Shown: positions 26,898 through 35,832 of the stretch, piece by piece | How positions within the stretch are numbered: position 1 is the first letter of the stretch | How the letters are laid out: every line of letters starts with the position of its first letter | From: Streptosporangium amethystogenes | Lineage (GTDB): Bacteria; Actinomycetota; Actinomycetes; Streptosporangiales; Streptosporangiaceae | NCBI RefSeq assembly: GCF_000721075.1 | Contig: NZ_JOEQ01000011.1 | Span: 124,001 to 188,000 of the forward strand | DNA: 64,000 bases | Reading direction: 5' to 3' | Position numbers and translations under genes: made by a program | The notes under the pieces: model-generated | What the model saw: only the letters and a program-made list of their open reading frames with translations | Database searches by the model: none | What the model was told of the DNA's origin: nothing

Positions 26898-27871
26898 CCA
26901 CTCTCCCCACGCCCCCGCACCCCCCGGCCACCGTCACCGACCGCGGCGCCGCTCCCGGCACCCCGATACCGGACTCCGGTCCTTACCGCCCCGCCACCCC
27001 GCCGGAGCCGTACGCGGATCCGGCAGGCCCCGCCGGCCGGCCGGATCCCAACCCCCCGACCCCGAACGCCGGTTCGTACAACCCCGCCACCACCACCGCG
27101 GGTGGGCTGGCGGGGGAGCTGGCGCGGCTGGAGGCGCAGGCGGAGCTCTCGTTCGACGAGGAGCTGAGCCTGCTGCGCGAACTGGGCCTGACCGCGTCGG
27201 GCGGCCCGCTGGTCGAGATCGGCGCGGGGTCCGGCGCGATCACCAGGCGCCTGCGGCAGGCACTGCCCGAGTTGTCACTGGTCGCGGTGGACATCGACCC
27301 GGACCTGCTCGCCCATGCCGACGGCGCCGGTGCCGAACTGGTCGTCGCCGATGCCGCCGACCTGCCGCTGGAGACGGCGAGCGCGCAGTACGTACTCCTC
27401 AGGTACGTCCTTCAGCACCTTCCCGATCCCGCACCGGCCCTCGCCGAGGCACGCAGGATCCTCCGCCCCGGTGGCCGCATCCTGGTCACCGAGGTGGACG
27501 CCTCCTGCTGGGGACTGGCCGACCCGGTCTACCCGGAACTGGTGGGAATCCACGCCAAGATGGCGGCGACCCAGCAGGCCGCCGGCGGCGACCGCACGAT
27601 CGGCCGCCGTCTCACCCGCCTGCTCCGGGACGCCGGCTTCACGGAGATCGCCCTTCGCCCGTTCGCCACCACCAACGACACCCGACCCACGGATGACTTC
27701 GCCCCCCACCTCGGCCCAGGACGGCTACAGCCGCTCGTGACGGCCGGAGTGTTGTCGCTCCGCGAGTTCGCCCTCGCCGCCGACCGCTGGAACCGGTTCC
27801 GCGCAGACCCCAATGCCTGGGTGATGCTCCTCGGGTTCACCGCAGCCGGTACCGCCCCCGACGCTCCCTGA
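26894..27871 (+). CDS. SAM-dependent methyltransferase with Pro-rich N-terminus, 325 aa
   Basis: Class I methyltransferase. The first 70 residues are a low-complexity Pro/Ala/Thr stretch (PTPPHPPATVTD...), probably disordered. SAM motifs follow: PLVEIGAGSGAITRRLRQAL (motif I), VAVDIDPDLL, VVADAADLPLE and ILRPGGRILVTEVDASCWG. It could methylate the N-terminus of the core, a tyrosine oxygen or the C-terminal carboxylate; linear azole peptides such as plantazolicin carry N-methylation, but the enzymes need not be related. ATG overlaps the P450 stop. A later start after the Pro-rich part is possible but has no clear ribosome binding site. Confidence 0.88.
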   Translation: MTTLPTPPHPPATVTDRGAAPGTPIPDSGPYRPATPPEPYADPAGPAGRPDPNPPTPNAGSYNPATTTAGGLAGELARLEAQAELSFDEELSLLRELGLTASGGPLVEIGAGSGAITRRLRQALPELSLVAVDIDPDLLAHADGAGAELVVADAADLPLETASAQYVLLRYVLQHLPDPAPALAEARRILRPGGRILVTEVDASCWGLADPVYPELVGIHAKMAATQQAAGGDRTIGRRLTRLLRDAGFTEIALRPFATTNDTRPTDDFAPHLGPGRLQPLVTAGVLSLREFALAADRWNRFRADPNAWVMLLGFTAAGTAPDAP

Positions 27872-27900
27872 GAAGGCCGTCGCCCCACCGAAGGAATCCA

Positions 27901-28086
27901 GTGAACACCAACGTCAAGATCTTCATCACGATCTTCTGCTACATCAGCGCGGTGATGGGCCTCGTCACCGCCGTCATCCAGGCCAGCACCACCCCCGCCA
28001 ACACCCCCGGAGCCATCGGCTCCGGAGTCGTCGGCGGCATCTTCCTGGTGGCCGGCGTGGCACTGAGCCGCAAACCCCGCTACTGA
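27901..28086 (+). CDS. Small two-helix membrane protein, 61 aa
   Basis: GTG 27901 has AAGGA five nt upstream and lies 29 nt after the methyltransferase stop, so it probably ends that operon. The protein has two hydrophobic segments, IFITIFCYISAVMGLVTAVI and GVVGGIFLVAGVALS, and a basic C-terminus (RKPRY). No family recognised. Position at the end of a RiPP operon makes an immunity or transport-accessory role possible, but nothing in the sequence proves it. Confidence 0.65.
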   Translation: MNTNVKIFITIFCYISAVMGLVTAVIQASTTPANTPGAIGSGVVGGIFLVAGVALSRKPRY

Positions 28087-28100
28087 AACCGTCCGCTACC

Positions 28101-28117
28101 CCGCGCCGGCCGCGCGG
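28101..28117. terminator. Possible terminator hairpin between convergent genes
   Basis: CCGCGC-CGGCC-GCGCGG can form a six-pair GC stem 14 nt after the stop of the small membrane protein gene and before the convergent gene end at 28195. There is no T-run, so the call rests only on position and stem. Confidence 0.25.
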
Positions 28118-28194
28118 CGTGTCCGGGTCGCCGGATGATCGAGCCCAGGGGTCTGGCCGACGACCCGCACGTCATCGACAGGGACCCCGCTCCC

Positions 28195-28917
28195 TTAGTC
28201 GGGTGACCCCGGGGTCGTGGGCGCGGGGGAGCAGCCGTGGGTCACGAAGTAGATCTCCGCGGAGATCGACCCGCTCGGAGCGGAGAGGTCGTGGAAGTCA
28301 CGGGTCACGGCCGTTCCAAAGGTACCCGGGTACGCCGCGAGGATGGCCGCGTTGACCCTGGAGGCCAGGTGCACGCCGCCCCTGGCGCCACCGTCGGAGC
28401 CGAAGGTCAGCAGCATGCCGACGCGCCGTCCGGCGAGTCTGTCCCGGTGCCTGCGTAACTCCTGGCGGACCTGCGCGGCCAGTACGCCGTCACCGGCGCC
28501 GGGGGTGACCCGGAACGAGAGCGTGACCGGTTTCGCCCGGACGCCTCCGACGAGGCCGGTGCAGGGGGACGGCGAAGGGCCGGGCTTTTCCGGGCTCTTC
28601 TTCTCCGGGGGCTTCTCGGGCCGGCCCTCTCTCTCCGAGGTTCCCTTCTCCGGCGGCTTCTCGGTCGGTGACTTCTCGGTCGGTGACTCCTCGGTCGGAG
28701 GTTCTTCGGTCGGAGGTTCTTCGGCCGGGGGCCGGGTGGAGTCAGGCGGGGACTGGAAGGGCGCCGGTTGGAACCGGGCGGTGTCCGCCACAGGGTCGGT
28801 GGGTGAGAGGGGTGGTGCCTGCGCTCCCAGCATGATGATCGTGAGCCCGAGCAGCAGGTCGGCGAAGAGCCAACCGGCCATCAGGGTCGTGGTGGAGGTT
28901 CTTCGGCGGGTGGTCAC
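28195..28917 (-). CDS. Single-helix protein with membrane Asp, MotB/ZorB-like architecture, 240 aa
   Basis: Seen: a basic N-terminus, one transmembrane helix (about residues 13-32, GWLFADLLLGLTIIML) with an aspartate at its start, a long low-complexity linker of Glu/Pro/Ser/Thr repeats (EEPPTEESPTEKSPTEK), and a folded C-terminal domain (from about 135) containing VGMLLTFGSDGGARGGVHLA and ASRVNAAIL. A membrane Asp followed by a linker and a C-terminal domain is the MotB/ExbD/ZorB layout. The C-terminal domain is only vaguely OmpA-like. Its ATG overlaps the stop of the partner gene (28914), so both are made together. Confidence 0.6.
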   Translation of the reverse strand: MTTRRRTSTTTLMAGWLFADLLLGLTIIMLGAQAPPLSPTDPVADTARFQPAPFQSPPDSTRPPAEEPPTEEPPTEESPTEKSPTEKPPEKGTSEREGRPEKPPEKKSPEKPGPSPSPCTGLVGGVRAKPVTLSFRVTPGAGDGVLAAQVRQELRRHRDRLAGRRVGMLLTFGSDGGARGGVHLASRVNAAILAAYPGTFGTAVTRDFHDLSAPSGSISAEIYFVTHGCSPAPTTPGSPD

Positions 28918-30548
28918 AGCGGAGTCCGGGTTCTCTGGCGTGAGTCCGGGTCGTCGTCACCGCTGCCGTCTGTTTCGTTGTCGCCGCCGTCGGCTCGGAC
29001 GTCTCCGCTGTCCCCGCCGCCGTTGGGGCCCTCGCCGTTGCCGCCGCCCTCGCCGTTCTCCCCGTTCTTGCCGTTCTTGCCGGGACCGCCGGCCGGGAGA
29101 GCCCAGAGGCCGTCGGCCGGAAGCCGCAGCCGGGTGCCCGCCTGCTCCGAGCCGGTCGTCTCGCGCTCGGCGAGCTCCCTCGACGGCAGGTCGGCCAGCG
29201 CGCTCGCGAGCGCGGTGGGAAGCCGGTCTAGCGCCTCCCGCGTCCGCTCCAGCAGGGCGACCGTCTCGATGGTGGTGTCGATCCGGGAGGCATGGGTCCC
29301 GGTGGCGGCGGACCAGCTCTCCAGGGCCTCCCGGATCTCCGTACCGGCACCTTCGAAGGTCCGGTGAAACTCCCTGGCCGTGCCCGCGATGGTGTCGGTG
29401 ACCCGTGCGCCGAGCAGGCTGACCGCCTTCTCCGCCGACGAGCCGACCGAATCGATCGAGATGGCCGCGCGGTCGACGGCGTGACTGATGCCCGCCGTCG
29501 CGCCGACCAGCTCGTTGATCCGGAGGTCCAGGCCGGAGACGCTGCCCTGGACCGAGCTCACGGACCGTACGAGTTCGTCGTTGAACGCCTGGCGCATGTC
29601 AAGGGTGGTCCGGGAGATGGTCGTCGACAACTGGTTCCCGACATCGGTGACGGCCTGGCCGGCCGTGGACCCCGCGGTGTCGATCACGGCCGAGAACCGG
29701 GCCACCGCCGCGGCGAGGTCGTCACAGGTGCTGTTGACGGCGGCCAGGTGCCCGCCCAGGTGCTCGACGGCGTCGCGCACGTCGATCGCGCTACCGGCCA
29801 GCGCGTCCGTGGTCTTACGGGTGGCCTCCAGGGTCAGGGTGAGCGCCTCGACCAGCTCGGTGTGCACCTTGCGCGCCGTGGTCCCGACGAAGCCGATGTC
29901 GGCCGCCGCCCTGTTGAGCTCGGCCCCGAACCGCTCCGGTGCGGAGAGCCGTACCTGACCGAGTACCAGGCTCGCCTCGGTCAGCGCCCCGCGGAGCCGG
30001 ACGCGGAGGGCACGGAGTTCCCGCTCCGCGGCGTCCTCCCTGGTGTTCCGCGTGATGTTCTCGAACACGGTCCAGCAGATGAGGCAGAAGATGGCCGCGA
30101 GGGTGCAGAGCGCGATGTTGTCGAACTCGAAGACCCCGGGCAACCTGCCGTCGAAGCCCTGCTGCCACATCTCCAGGAAGGGCCGCCGGGCCGCGTTCAG
30201 GCCACCGGCGGCGAGGACGTCGCCGTAGGCGCCGGTGGCCATCATCAGGCCGAGCCAGGTGATGAAGATCGGTACGAAGACGAGGGCGGGGCCGATGGCG
30301 CCGCTGAGCCCCCGTCGCCATCCCGGCCTCCTCGGCGAGGACGTGCTCTCCGCCGGTTCCCCGTCCACCAGGATGGTGTCGTCGGGGGAGAAGGCGGCGA
30401 ACAGGTCGATCTCGCACCAGTGTCCGGCCATGTCAGGATCGGTGACCGCGTCCGCGAGATCGCGTAGCTGGTCCTGACGGGCCGCCAGGTGGGGGTGATC
30501 GGCAAGCTCGCGAAGCTCGCCGGCGAGCTCCAGATCCGTCACGGACAA
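28914..30548 (-). CDS. Membrane protein with long coiled-coil tail, possible MotA/ZorA-like partner, 544 aa
   Basis: Seen: a soluble N-terminal part of about 80 residues, two clear membrane segments (IGPALVFVPIFITWLGLMM and IALCTLAAIFCLICWTVFEN), then about 270 residues of helical, heptad-like sequence with repeated TAG/ISH/AVD patterns and a disordered Gly/Asn/Asp tail. The TTG at 30548 is preferred because AGGAGAGG lies 7 nt upstream; GTG 30542 is the alternative. Two helices are fewer than MotA (four) or ZorA (three), so homology to stator proteins is uncertain. Pairing with a membrane-Asp protein supports a proton-driven motor-like complex, by inference. Confidence 0.6.
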   Translation of the reverse strand: MSVTDLELAGELRELADHPHLAARQDQLRDLADAVTDPDMAGHWCEIDLFAAFSPDDTILVDGEPAESTSSPRRPGWRRGLSGAIGPALVFVPIFITWLGLMMATGAYGDVLAAGGLNAARRPFLEMWQQGFDGRLPGVFEFDNIALCTLAAIFCLICWTVFENITRNTREDAAERELRALRVRLRGALTEASLVLGQVRLSAPERFGAELNRAAADIGFVGTTARKVHTELVEALTLTLEATRKTTDALAGSAIDVRDAVEHLGGHLAAVNSTCDDLAAAVARFSAVIDTAGSTAGQAVTDVGNQLSTTISRTTLDMRQAFNDELVRSVSSVQGSVSGLDLRINELVGATAGISHAVDRAAISIDSVGSSAEKAVSLLGARVTDTIAGTAREFHRTFEGAGTEIREALESWSAATGTHASRIDTTIETVALLERTREALDRLPTALASALADLPSRELAERETTGSEQAGTRLRLPADGLWALPAGGPGKNGKNGENGEGGGNGEGPNGGGDSGDVRADGGDNETDGSGDDDPDSRQRTRTPL

Positions 30549-30818
30549 CCGACATCCTCTCCTGGTGGCGCTGAGCGCCTTTTCGGCAATCCGGATGGAC
30601 CGATTCACGCCTCCGGGAGGCGTGATCATTTTGGCATATGGCGCGCATGTCGGCGGAAAGAACGGTCCGGTGCGAAGGAGGGCACGCCGAACCGACGACG
30701 GCGGGCGCGGACGGTGCCGTACGGCACGGTGGGTCAGGCCCGTGAAACGGAGGCGTGGAGAACTCGATCCGCGGCATCGGGTGAAAGAGAGTGACCGGAC
30801 CCAGGAAACGGAGTTCGC

Positions 30819-31409
30819 TTGAGCGCGGAGACAGATCTGGACGACGCGGAGGTGATCAGGCGTGCCCGGCGTGATTCCGCCGCTTTCTCGGTGCTGTTCG
30901 ACCGACATGCCCCCGCCCTGCACCGTTACGTGACGCGGCGACTGGGGGACTCGATGGCCGACGACATCGTGGCCGAGACGTTCCTCACCGCCTTCCGGCG
31001 GCTCGGGCGCTACGACACCGACTACCGCGATGCCCGCCCCTGGTTGTACGGCATCGCCGCCAACCTCATCGGCAAGCACCACCGCGCCGAGGTCAGGGCG
31101 TATCTCTCGCTGGCCAGGACCGGGGTGGACGAGGTGGCCGAGAGCTACGCCGACCGGGTGGAGGCCCGGGTGACGGCCTCGGCGGCGCAGCGCGATCTGG
31201 TGAGGGCACTCGCCGCGTTGGCGTCGAAGGATCGCGAGGTGCTGCTGATGATCGCCTGGGCGGATCTCAGCTACGAGGAGACGGCGCGGGCACTCGGCAT
31301 CCCGATCGGCACGGTGCGCTCGCGCCTGCACCGCGCCAGGAGGAAGACCCGTGAGGCCCTGGGCGGGGTCGATCCGTCCGCTATCTCGGAGGAGACCGGC
31401 CGTGGATGA
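30819..31409 (+). CDS. ECF-family RNA polymerase sigma factor, 196 aa
   Basis: Seen: sigma-70 region 2 (AFSVLFDRHAPALHRYVTRR, then ADDIVAETFLTAFRRL and RPWLYGIAANLIGKHHRAEV) and region 4 helix-turn-helix (LSYEETARALGIPIGTVRSR). No C-terminal extension. TTG 30819 is the start, with GGAG 5 nt upstream. It overlaps the next gene by 8 nt, so that protein is its likely partner or regulator. Confidence 0.9.
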   Translation: MSAETDLDDAEVIRRARRDSAAFSVLFDRHAPALHRYVTRRLGDSMADDIVAETFLTAFRRLGRYDTDYRDARPWLYGIAANLIGKHHRAEVRAYLSLARTGVDEVAESYADRVEARVTASAAQRDLVRALAALASKDREVLLMIAWADLSYEETARALGIPIGTVRSRLHRARRKTREALGGVDPSAISEETGRG

Positions 31410-32394
31410 CCTGGAACTGCTGAGCGAGCTGCGGGCGAACGCGCCCGAGCCCGATGCCGACCGTCTGCGCGCGCTGCGGGCGCGTTCCCTGCGGCGCCGC
31501 CGGATGCGGCCGGTGCTCTCGCTGCCGCTGGCCATGACGGCGGCCGTCGCGGTGATCGCGGCGGTGGCCGTGGTGGTGCACGACGACGAACGGCCGGTCG
31601 CGCGGCCACCCGGCACCGCGGAGGCGACGCCGGTGAGCGCGGAGGTCATGCTGAGGCAGGCGGCGCTGATGGCCGAGAAGCGCCTGCCGGACGGCATCTC
31701 GCCCCGTCCCGACCAGTGGCTGTACCGCAAAAGCGTCGTCAGGCAGCCCGCCGACAGCTCGGTCGAGACCCAGGAGTACTGGACGCGCTACGACGGCACC
31801 CGGCAGGCGACCAGGCTGGGCCCGCGCCCGATGGAGACACGGACCATCGAGCCGGACCCGGGCAACGACGACCTGTCCCCCCGGCAGTACGCGGCCAGGC
31901 TGGCCAAGCTGCCCACCGACCCGGACCGGCTGCTGGCCCACGTCAGAGGCGACAGGCACTGGAAGGACAAGCCAGACGAGGAGCGGGGTCTCGATGAGCC
32001 CGCGGACGCGCGGGCGTTCCGGGTGCTGTCGGTCTACCTCGGCCAGGAGGTCTACCTGCCGCCCAAGCTGGAGGCGGCGATCTTCCGCGCTCTGGCCAGG
32101 ATTCCGGGAGTCCGGGTGGACCTCGGCATCCGCGACGCGGCGGGCAGGTCAGGTATGGGCATCGCCTACGAGGTCGGGGCTCCGGGCTTCGGCACGCGGC
32201 GCGACGAGAACGGTCAGGTCACCGAGCGGTCCTACGTCATCCTCGACGGCACGACCTATCGCTATCTCGGCTCGCGGACGGACTACCTGCGGGACCAGCT
32301 CATCAACGGCGCGGTGGCCTTCCCGCAGGGGAGCTTCTTCGCGACCGCCGAGGTCGCGGCGGGGATCGTCGACGAACCCGGACAGATCCCCTAG
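31402..32394 (+). CDS. CU044_5270 family membrane protein, likely partner of the ECF sigma factor, 330 aa
   Basis: GTG 31402 (VDDLELLSELRANAPEPDAD) has GGAGGAGA about 6 nt upstream, preferred over the longer open frame. Seen: an N-terminal segment of about 45 cytoplasmic residues, one membrane helix (LPLAMTAAVAVIAAVAVVV), and a long extracytoplasmic domain with WLYRKSVVRQ and YWTRYDGTRQATR. Family members are typically encoded directly after an ECF sigma gene and are assumed to modulate it; a canonical anti-sigma zinc motif is not seen. Confidence 0.8.
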   Translation: MDDLELLSELRANAPEPDADRLRALRARSLRRRRMRPVLSLPLAMTAAVAVIAAVAVVVHDDERPVARPPGTAEATPVSAEVMLRQAALMAEKRLPDGISPRPDQWLYRKSVVRQPADSSVETQEYWTRYDGTRQATRLGPRPMETRTIEPDPGNDDLSPRQYAARLAKLPTDPDRLLAHVRGDRHWKDKPDEERGLDEPADARAFRVLSVYLGQEVYLPPKLEAAIFRALARIPGVRVDLGIRDAAGRSGMGIAYEVGAPGFGTRRDENGQVTERSYVILDGTTYRYLGSRTDYLRDQLINGAVAFPQGSFFATAEVAAGIVDEPGQIP

Positions 32395-32404
32395 TGCGAC
32401 TTCT

Positions 32405-33982
32405 TCACCCGACCGTCGGCTCGGGCCCCGTGCCGACGGCGGGAGTCCACTCGGAGTCGACCAGGCGGGGGAGACCGAGCGGATTGAGCTCCCGCAGCGC
32501 TGCCGGTAGGACGGCGTCGGGCGTGTTCTGGTACGACACCGGTCGCAGGAATCGACGGATCGCCGCAGGTCCCACGGAGGTGTGGGCGGCCGAACTCGTG
32601 GCGGGGTACGGGCCGCCGTGGTGCATGGCCTCCGTCACCGCGACCCCCGTGGGGTAGTCGTTCCAGACGATCCTCCCGGCCCTGTCGGCGGCGAGGGCGA
32701 CCACAGGGTCAAGGGCGTCCCCCGGTTCGGCGTGGATGGTGAACGTCAGGCTGCCCGGCAGGAGGTCCAACATCGACAGGAGCTCGGCCGGTGGACCGAA
32801 TCGGACCACGACGGACGCGGGGCCGAAGTGCTCCTCCCGGAGGTGCGGGCCGGCGAAGAAGGCGTCGGCGTCCGCGATGACCAGGGTGTTCTCCAGCTCG
32901 ACGGCCGACAGCCGGTGGCCCCCGGCCGCGAGACGCACTCCCGGTGTCGCGCACGCTTCCTCAAGCGCGGAGGTCAGCGACTCGGCCATGCCCGCGCTCA
33001 GCATCGGCCCGCGGCCACCGGCGAGCAGCTCCCGGCGGAGCGCGGCCACCAGCGCGTCACCGGGCTCTCCCTCGGGAACGAAGAGGAGACCGGGGCTGGT
33101 GCACATCTGGCCGGCGCGGGTCAGCAGCGATCCGGCCAGTTCGGTCGCGATCCGCGCGCCGCGAACCCTCAACGCGGATTCGAAGATCACTAATGGGTTC
33201 ACGCTGCCCATTTCCGCGTAGACCGGGATCGGTTCCGGGCGGGCCGCGGCGAGGTCGTGGAGCGCCCGTCCGCCGCCCGTCGATCCGGTGAAGCCCACGG
33301 CCTTGATCCCCGGCTCGGTGACCAGCCGGCGGGCGACCGCGTGGGAATCTCCCTGGAGCAGGGAGAACGTGCCAGGAGGTGCGGCCACATCGCGCAGGGC
33401 GGCGTGGACGGCCTCCGCGCACAGCGTCGAGGTGACCGGGTGCAGCGGGTGGCCCTTGACGACGACCGGGCACCCGGCGGCCAGAGCCGACGCCGTGTCG
33501 CCGCCGGCCACCCCGAAGGCGAGGGGGAAGTTGCTGGCCTCGAACACCGCGACGGGACCGACCGGCACGTTCATCCGGCGCAGGTCGGGGCGCGGCGGGC
33601 GGGCATCGGGATCCGCGTGGTCGATCGTCGCCTCAAGGTGGCGACCGGTGAGCACCAGGCGGGAGAACATCCGGAGCTGGCCGATGGTGCGTACGGACTC
33701 TCCCTCCAGGGCTGGCACGGCGAGGCCCGTCTCCAGGTGGGCCGCGGCGACGATCTCGTGGCTCCGGTGCTCGAATGCGTCGGCGACGGCGTCCAGGAGA
33801 GCCGCCAGCCGGGACGGCCGCCAGGTCCGCAGCGTTCGGTACGCGTCCGTGGCGGCCGCCACGGACGCCGTGACCTGGGCCGCGGTGGTCTCGGGAATCG
33901 AAGGACCCTTCTCGCCCGTGAGGGGAGACGTCGCACGGAAGGTCGTCGGCTCGGCCGTCTGGCCGGGGGCATGAGGGGGCAT
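32405..33982 (-). CDS. Aldehyde dehydrogenase, 2-oxoglutarate-semialdehyde type, 525 aa
   Basis: NAD(P)-dependent oxidation of an aldehyde, most likely 2,5-dioxopentanoate to 2-oxoglutarate. Seen: VFEASNFPLAFGVAGGDTAS (cofactor site), FTGSTGGGRALHDL, catalytic Glu in YAEMGSVNPLVI and catalytic Cys in AGQMCTSPG. The FPLAFGVAGGDTASALAAG pattern and EMGSVNP are typical of the ketoglutarate-semialdehyde group. ATG 33982 is chosen; a TTG at 34048 overlapping the upstream stop would add 22 residues. Last gene of the minus-strand catabolic unit and 10 nt from the convergent CU044_5270 gene. Confidence 0.88.
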   Translation of the reverse strand: MPPHAPGQTAEPTTFRATSPLTGEKGPSIPETTAAQVTASVAAATDAYRTLRTWRPSRLAALLDAVADAFEHRSHEIVAAAHLETGLAVPALEGESVRTIGQLRMFSRLVLTGRHLEATIDHADPDARPPRPDLRRMNVPVGPVAVFEASNFPLAFGVAGGDTASALAAGCPVVVKGHPLHPVTSTLCAEAVHAALRDVAAPPGTFSLLQGDSHAVARRLVTEPGIKAVGFTGSTGGGRALHDLAAARPEPIPVYAEMGSVNPLVIFESALRVRGARIATELAGSLLTRAGQMCTSPGLLFVPEGEPGDALVAALRRELLAGGRGPMLSAGMAESLTSALEEACATPGVRLAAGGHRLSAVELENTLVIADADAFFAGPHLREEHFGPASVVVRFGPPAELLSMLDLLPGSLTFTIHAEPGDALDPVVALAADRAGRIVWNDYPTGVAVTEAMHHGGPYPATSSAAHTSVGPAAIRRFLRPVSYQNTPDAVLPAALRELNPLGLPRLVDSEWTPAVGTGPEPTVG

Positions 33983-34044
33983 CGGAGCTGTTTCCTTGGG
34001 AGTGCGATTCGGACGAGGCCGCACGAAGGCGGCCTCGTAGATCT

Positions 34045-35787
34045 TCAAGAACGCCCCACGACGGGTTCCACGAAGCGGCGGTGTTCAGGGGTCGGCGCCT
34101 GGAGGAAGTCGAGATCACATCCTTCGGGCGCCTGGGTCACGTGGTCCTGGTAGAGGCGAGGCCAGCCGCGTAGATGCGGGGTGCGGAAGGGGTCGGCGAG
34201 CCGGCGGCGCGCCTCGAACTCCGACTCGGAGACATCGACCTGGAGCAGACCGGCCTCCACGTCGAGTTCGATCATGTCCCCGTCCTGGACCAGCCCGAGG
34301 GGGCCTCCGGCCGCCGCCTCGGGTGCCACGTGGAGCACGCAGGTCCCGAAACTCGTCCCGCTCATCCGCCCGTCGCTGATCCGCACCATGTCCTTGACCC
34401 CGGCCGCCGCCAGGCGCGCGGGAATCGGGATCATCCCCCATTCCGGCATTCCGGGCACGCCCTTGGGGCCGCAACCGGTCAGCACGAGGACCGTGTCCGC
34501 GCTGAGCGGCAGGTCGGGGTCGTCCAGCCGCCGCCGCAGATCGTGCCACCCCCGGAAGACGAGGGCGGGGCCACGGTGGCGGAACAGTTCGGGGCTCGCG
34601 GCGGCGGTCTTCAGGACGGCTCCGTCCGGGGCGAGGTTGCCCCGCAGCACGGCGATGCCGCCGCGCTCCCGGACCGGGGAGTCCAGACTTCGGATCGCGC
34701 CGCGCGGGGACCCGCCGGTAGCGGCGACGTAGTCGCTCAGCGGGCCTCCGGTGACCGTCGTCGTCCGAAGGTCGAGATGGTCGGCGATCTCGGCGAGCAG
34801 GGCGGGCAGCCCGCCGGCCCGGTCGAAGGCGTCCATCAGGTATCGCCCCGACGGCGACACGTCGGCCAGGACGGGTACTCGAAGGCCCAGTTCCTGGAAC
34901 CGTTCGAGAGGGATTCGCAGTCCCAGCCGGCCGGCGATCGCGCAGAGATGGATGACGGCGTTGGTCGACCCGCCGATCGCGGCGAGCACCGTGACCGCGT
35001 TGTCGAAGGCGGCCAAGGTCATGATCGTCGAAGGGCGAAGCCCCTCCTCCACCATGGCCACGACGCGGCGACCGGCCTGTTCCGCCCCCACCCGGGCGCG
35101 CGGGTCGCCGGTCGGGATCGACGCCGTTCCGGGCAGGGACATGCCGATGGACTCGGCGAGCAGCGCCATCGTCGACGCCGTCCCCATCGTGTTGCAGGCG
35201 CCGGGACCGCAACCGAGGCAGCGTTCCAGCGCGGCCCAGTCCTCCGGGCTCAGCAGGCCGTTGCGGTACTCCTCCCAGAGCCGCCACAGGTCCGTCCCCG
35301 CGCCGATCGGCCTCCCCCGGAAGGTCGCGACCGGCCGGGACCCACCGGCGACCTGGATCGCCGGGAGGTCCGCGCTCGCGGCGGCCATGAGCTGGGCGGG
35401 GATCGTCTTGTCGCAGTTGCCCAGCAGGACCACCCCGTCGATCGGGTGGGCCCGCAGGGTCTCCTCGACGTCCATGGCCATGAGGTTGCGGTACAGCATG
35501 GCGCTGGGCTTCATGAGGTCCTCGCCCAGGCTGATGGTGGGGAACTCCAGGGGAATTCCCCCGGCGGACCGCACCCCTTCCTTCACCGCCTCGGCGAGGT
35601 CGCGGAGTCCCTCGTTGCAGGGGTTGAGGTCGCTGACGGACTGCGCGATGCCGATGACCGGCCGGGGGTCGCCGGGCGAGACGGCGATCCCCAGCGACCC
35701 GAGGGCGGCCCGGTGCTCGACGGCGACCTCGTCGTCACCCTCGAACCACGCGGCGCTGCGCAATGACGGCGTCACGGCCGGGACCAC
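34045..35787 (-). CDS. IlvD/Edd-family dehydratase, sugar-acid type, 580 aa
   Basis: Iron-sulfur dehydratase removing water from a sugar acid or dihydroxy acid. Seen: SVSDLNPCNEGLRDLAEAVK, the cluster cysteines in LLGNCDKTIPAQLMAA and CLGCGPGACNTMGTAST, Mg-binding GGSTNAVIHL, and C-terminal GCGPKGVPGMPEWG plus ISDGRMSGTSFGTCVLH. The downstream ketoglutarate-semialdehyde-type dehydrogenase suggests the arabonate/xylonate dehydratase side of the family instead of branched-chain amino acid synthesis. GTG 35787 sits only 2 nt after GGAGG; GTG 35775 is an alternative start. Confidence 0.88.
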   Translation of the reverse strand: MVPAVTPSLRSAAWFEGDDEVAVEHRAALGSLGIAVSPGDPRPVIGIAQSVSDLNPCNEGLRDLAEAVKEGVRSAGGIPLEFPTISLGEDLMKPSAMLYRNLMAMDVEETLRAHPIDGVVLLGNCDKTIPAQLMAAASADLPAIQVAGGSRPVATFRGRPIGAGTDLWRLWEEYRNGLLSPEDWAALERCLGCGPGACNTMGTASTMALLAESIGMSLPGTASIPTGDPRARVGAEQAGRRVVAMVEEGLRPSTIMTLAAFDNAVTVLAAIGGSTNAVIHLCAIAGRLGLRIPLERFQELGLRVPVLADVSPSGRYLMDAFDRAGGLPALLAEIADHLDLRTTTVTGGPLSDYVAATGGSPRGAIRSLDSPVRERGGIAVLRGNLAPDGAVLKTAAASPELFRHRGPALVFRGWHDLRRRLDDPDLPLSADTVLVLTGCGPKGVPGMPEWGMIPIPARLAAAGVKDMVRISDGRMSGTSFGTCVLHVAPEAAAGGPLGLVQDGDMIELDVEAGLLQVDVSESEFEARRRLADPFRTPHLRGWPRLYQDHVTQAPEGCDLDFLQAPTPEHRRFVEPVVGRS

Positions 35788-35832
35788 CGCCTCCGGTCGT
35801 CCCGTACCCCTCGTTCACGGTCGGCGCGCACG

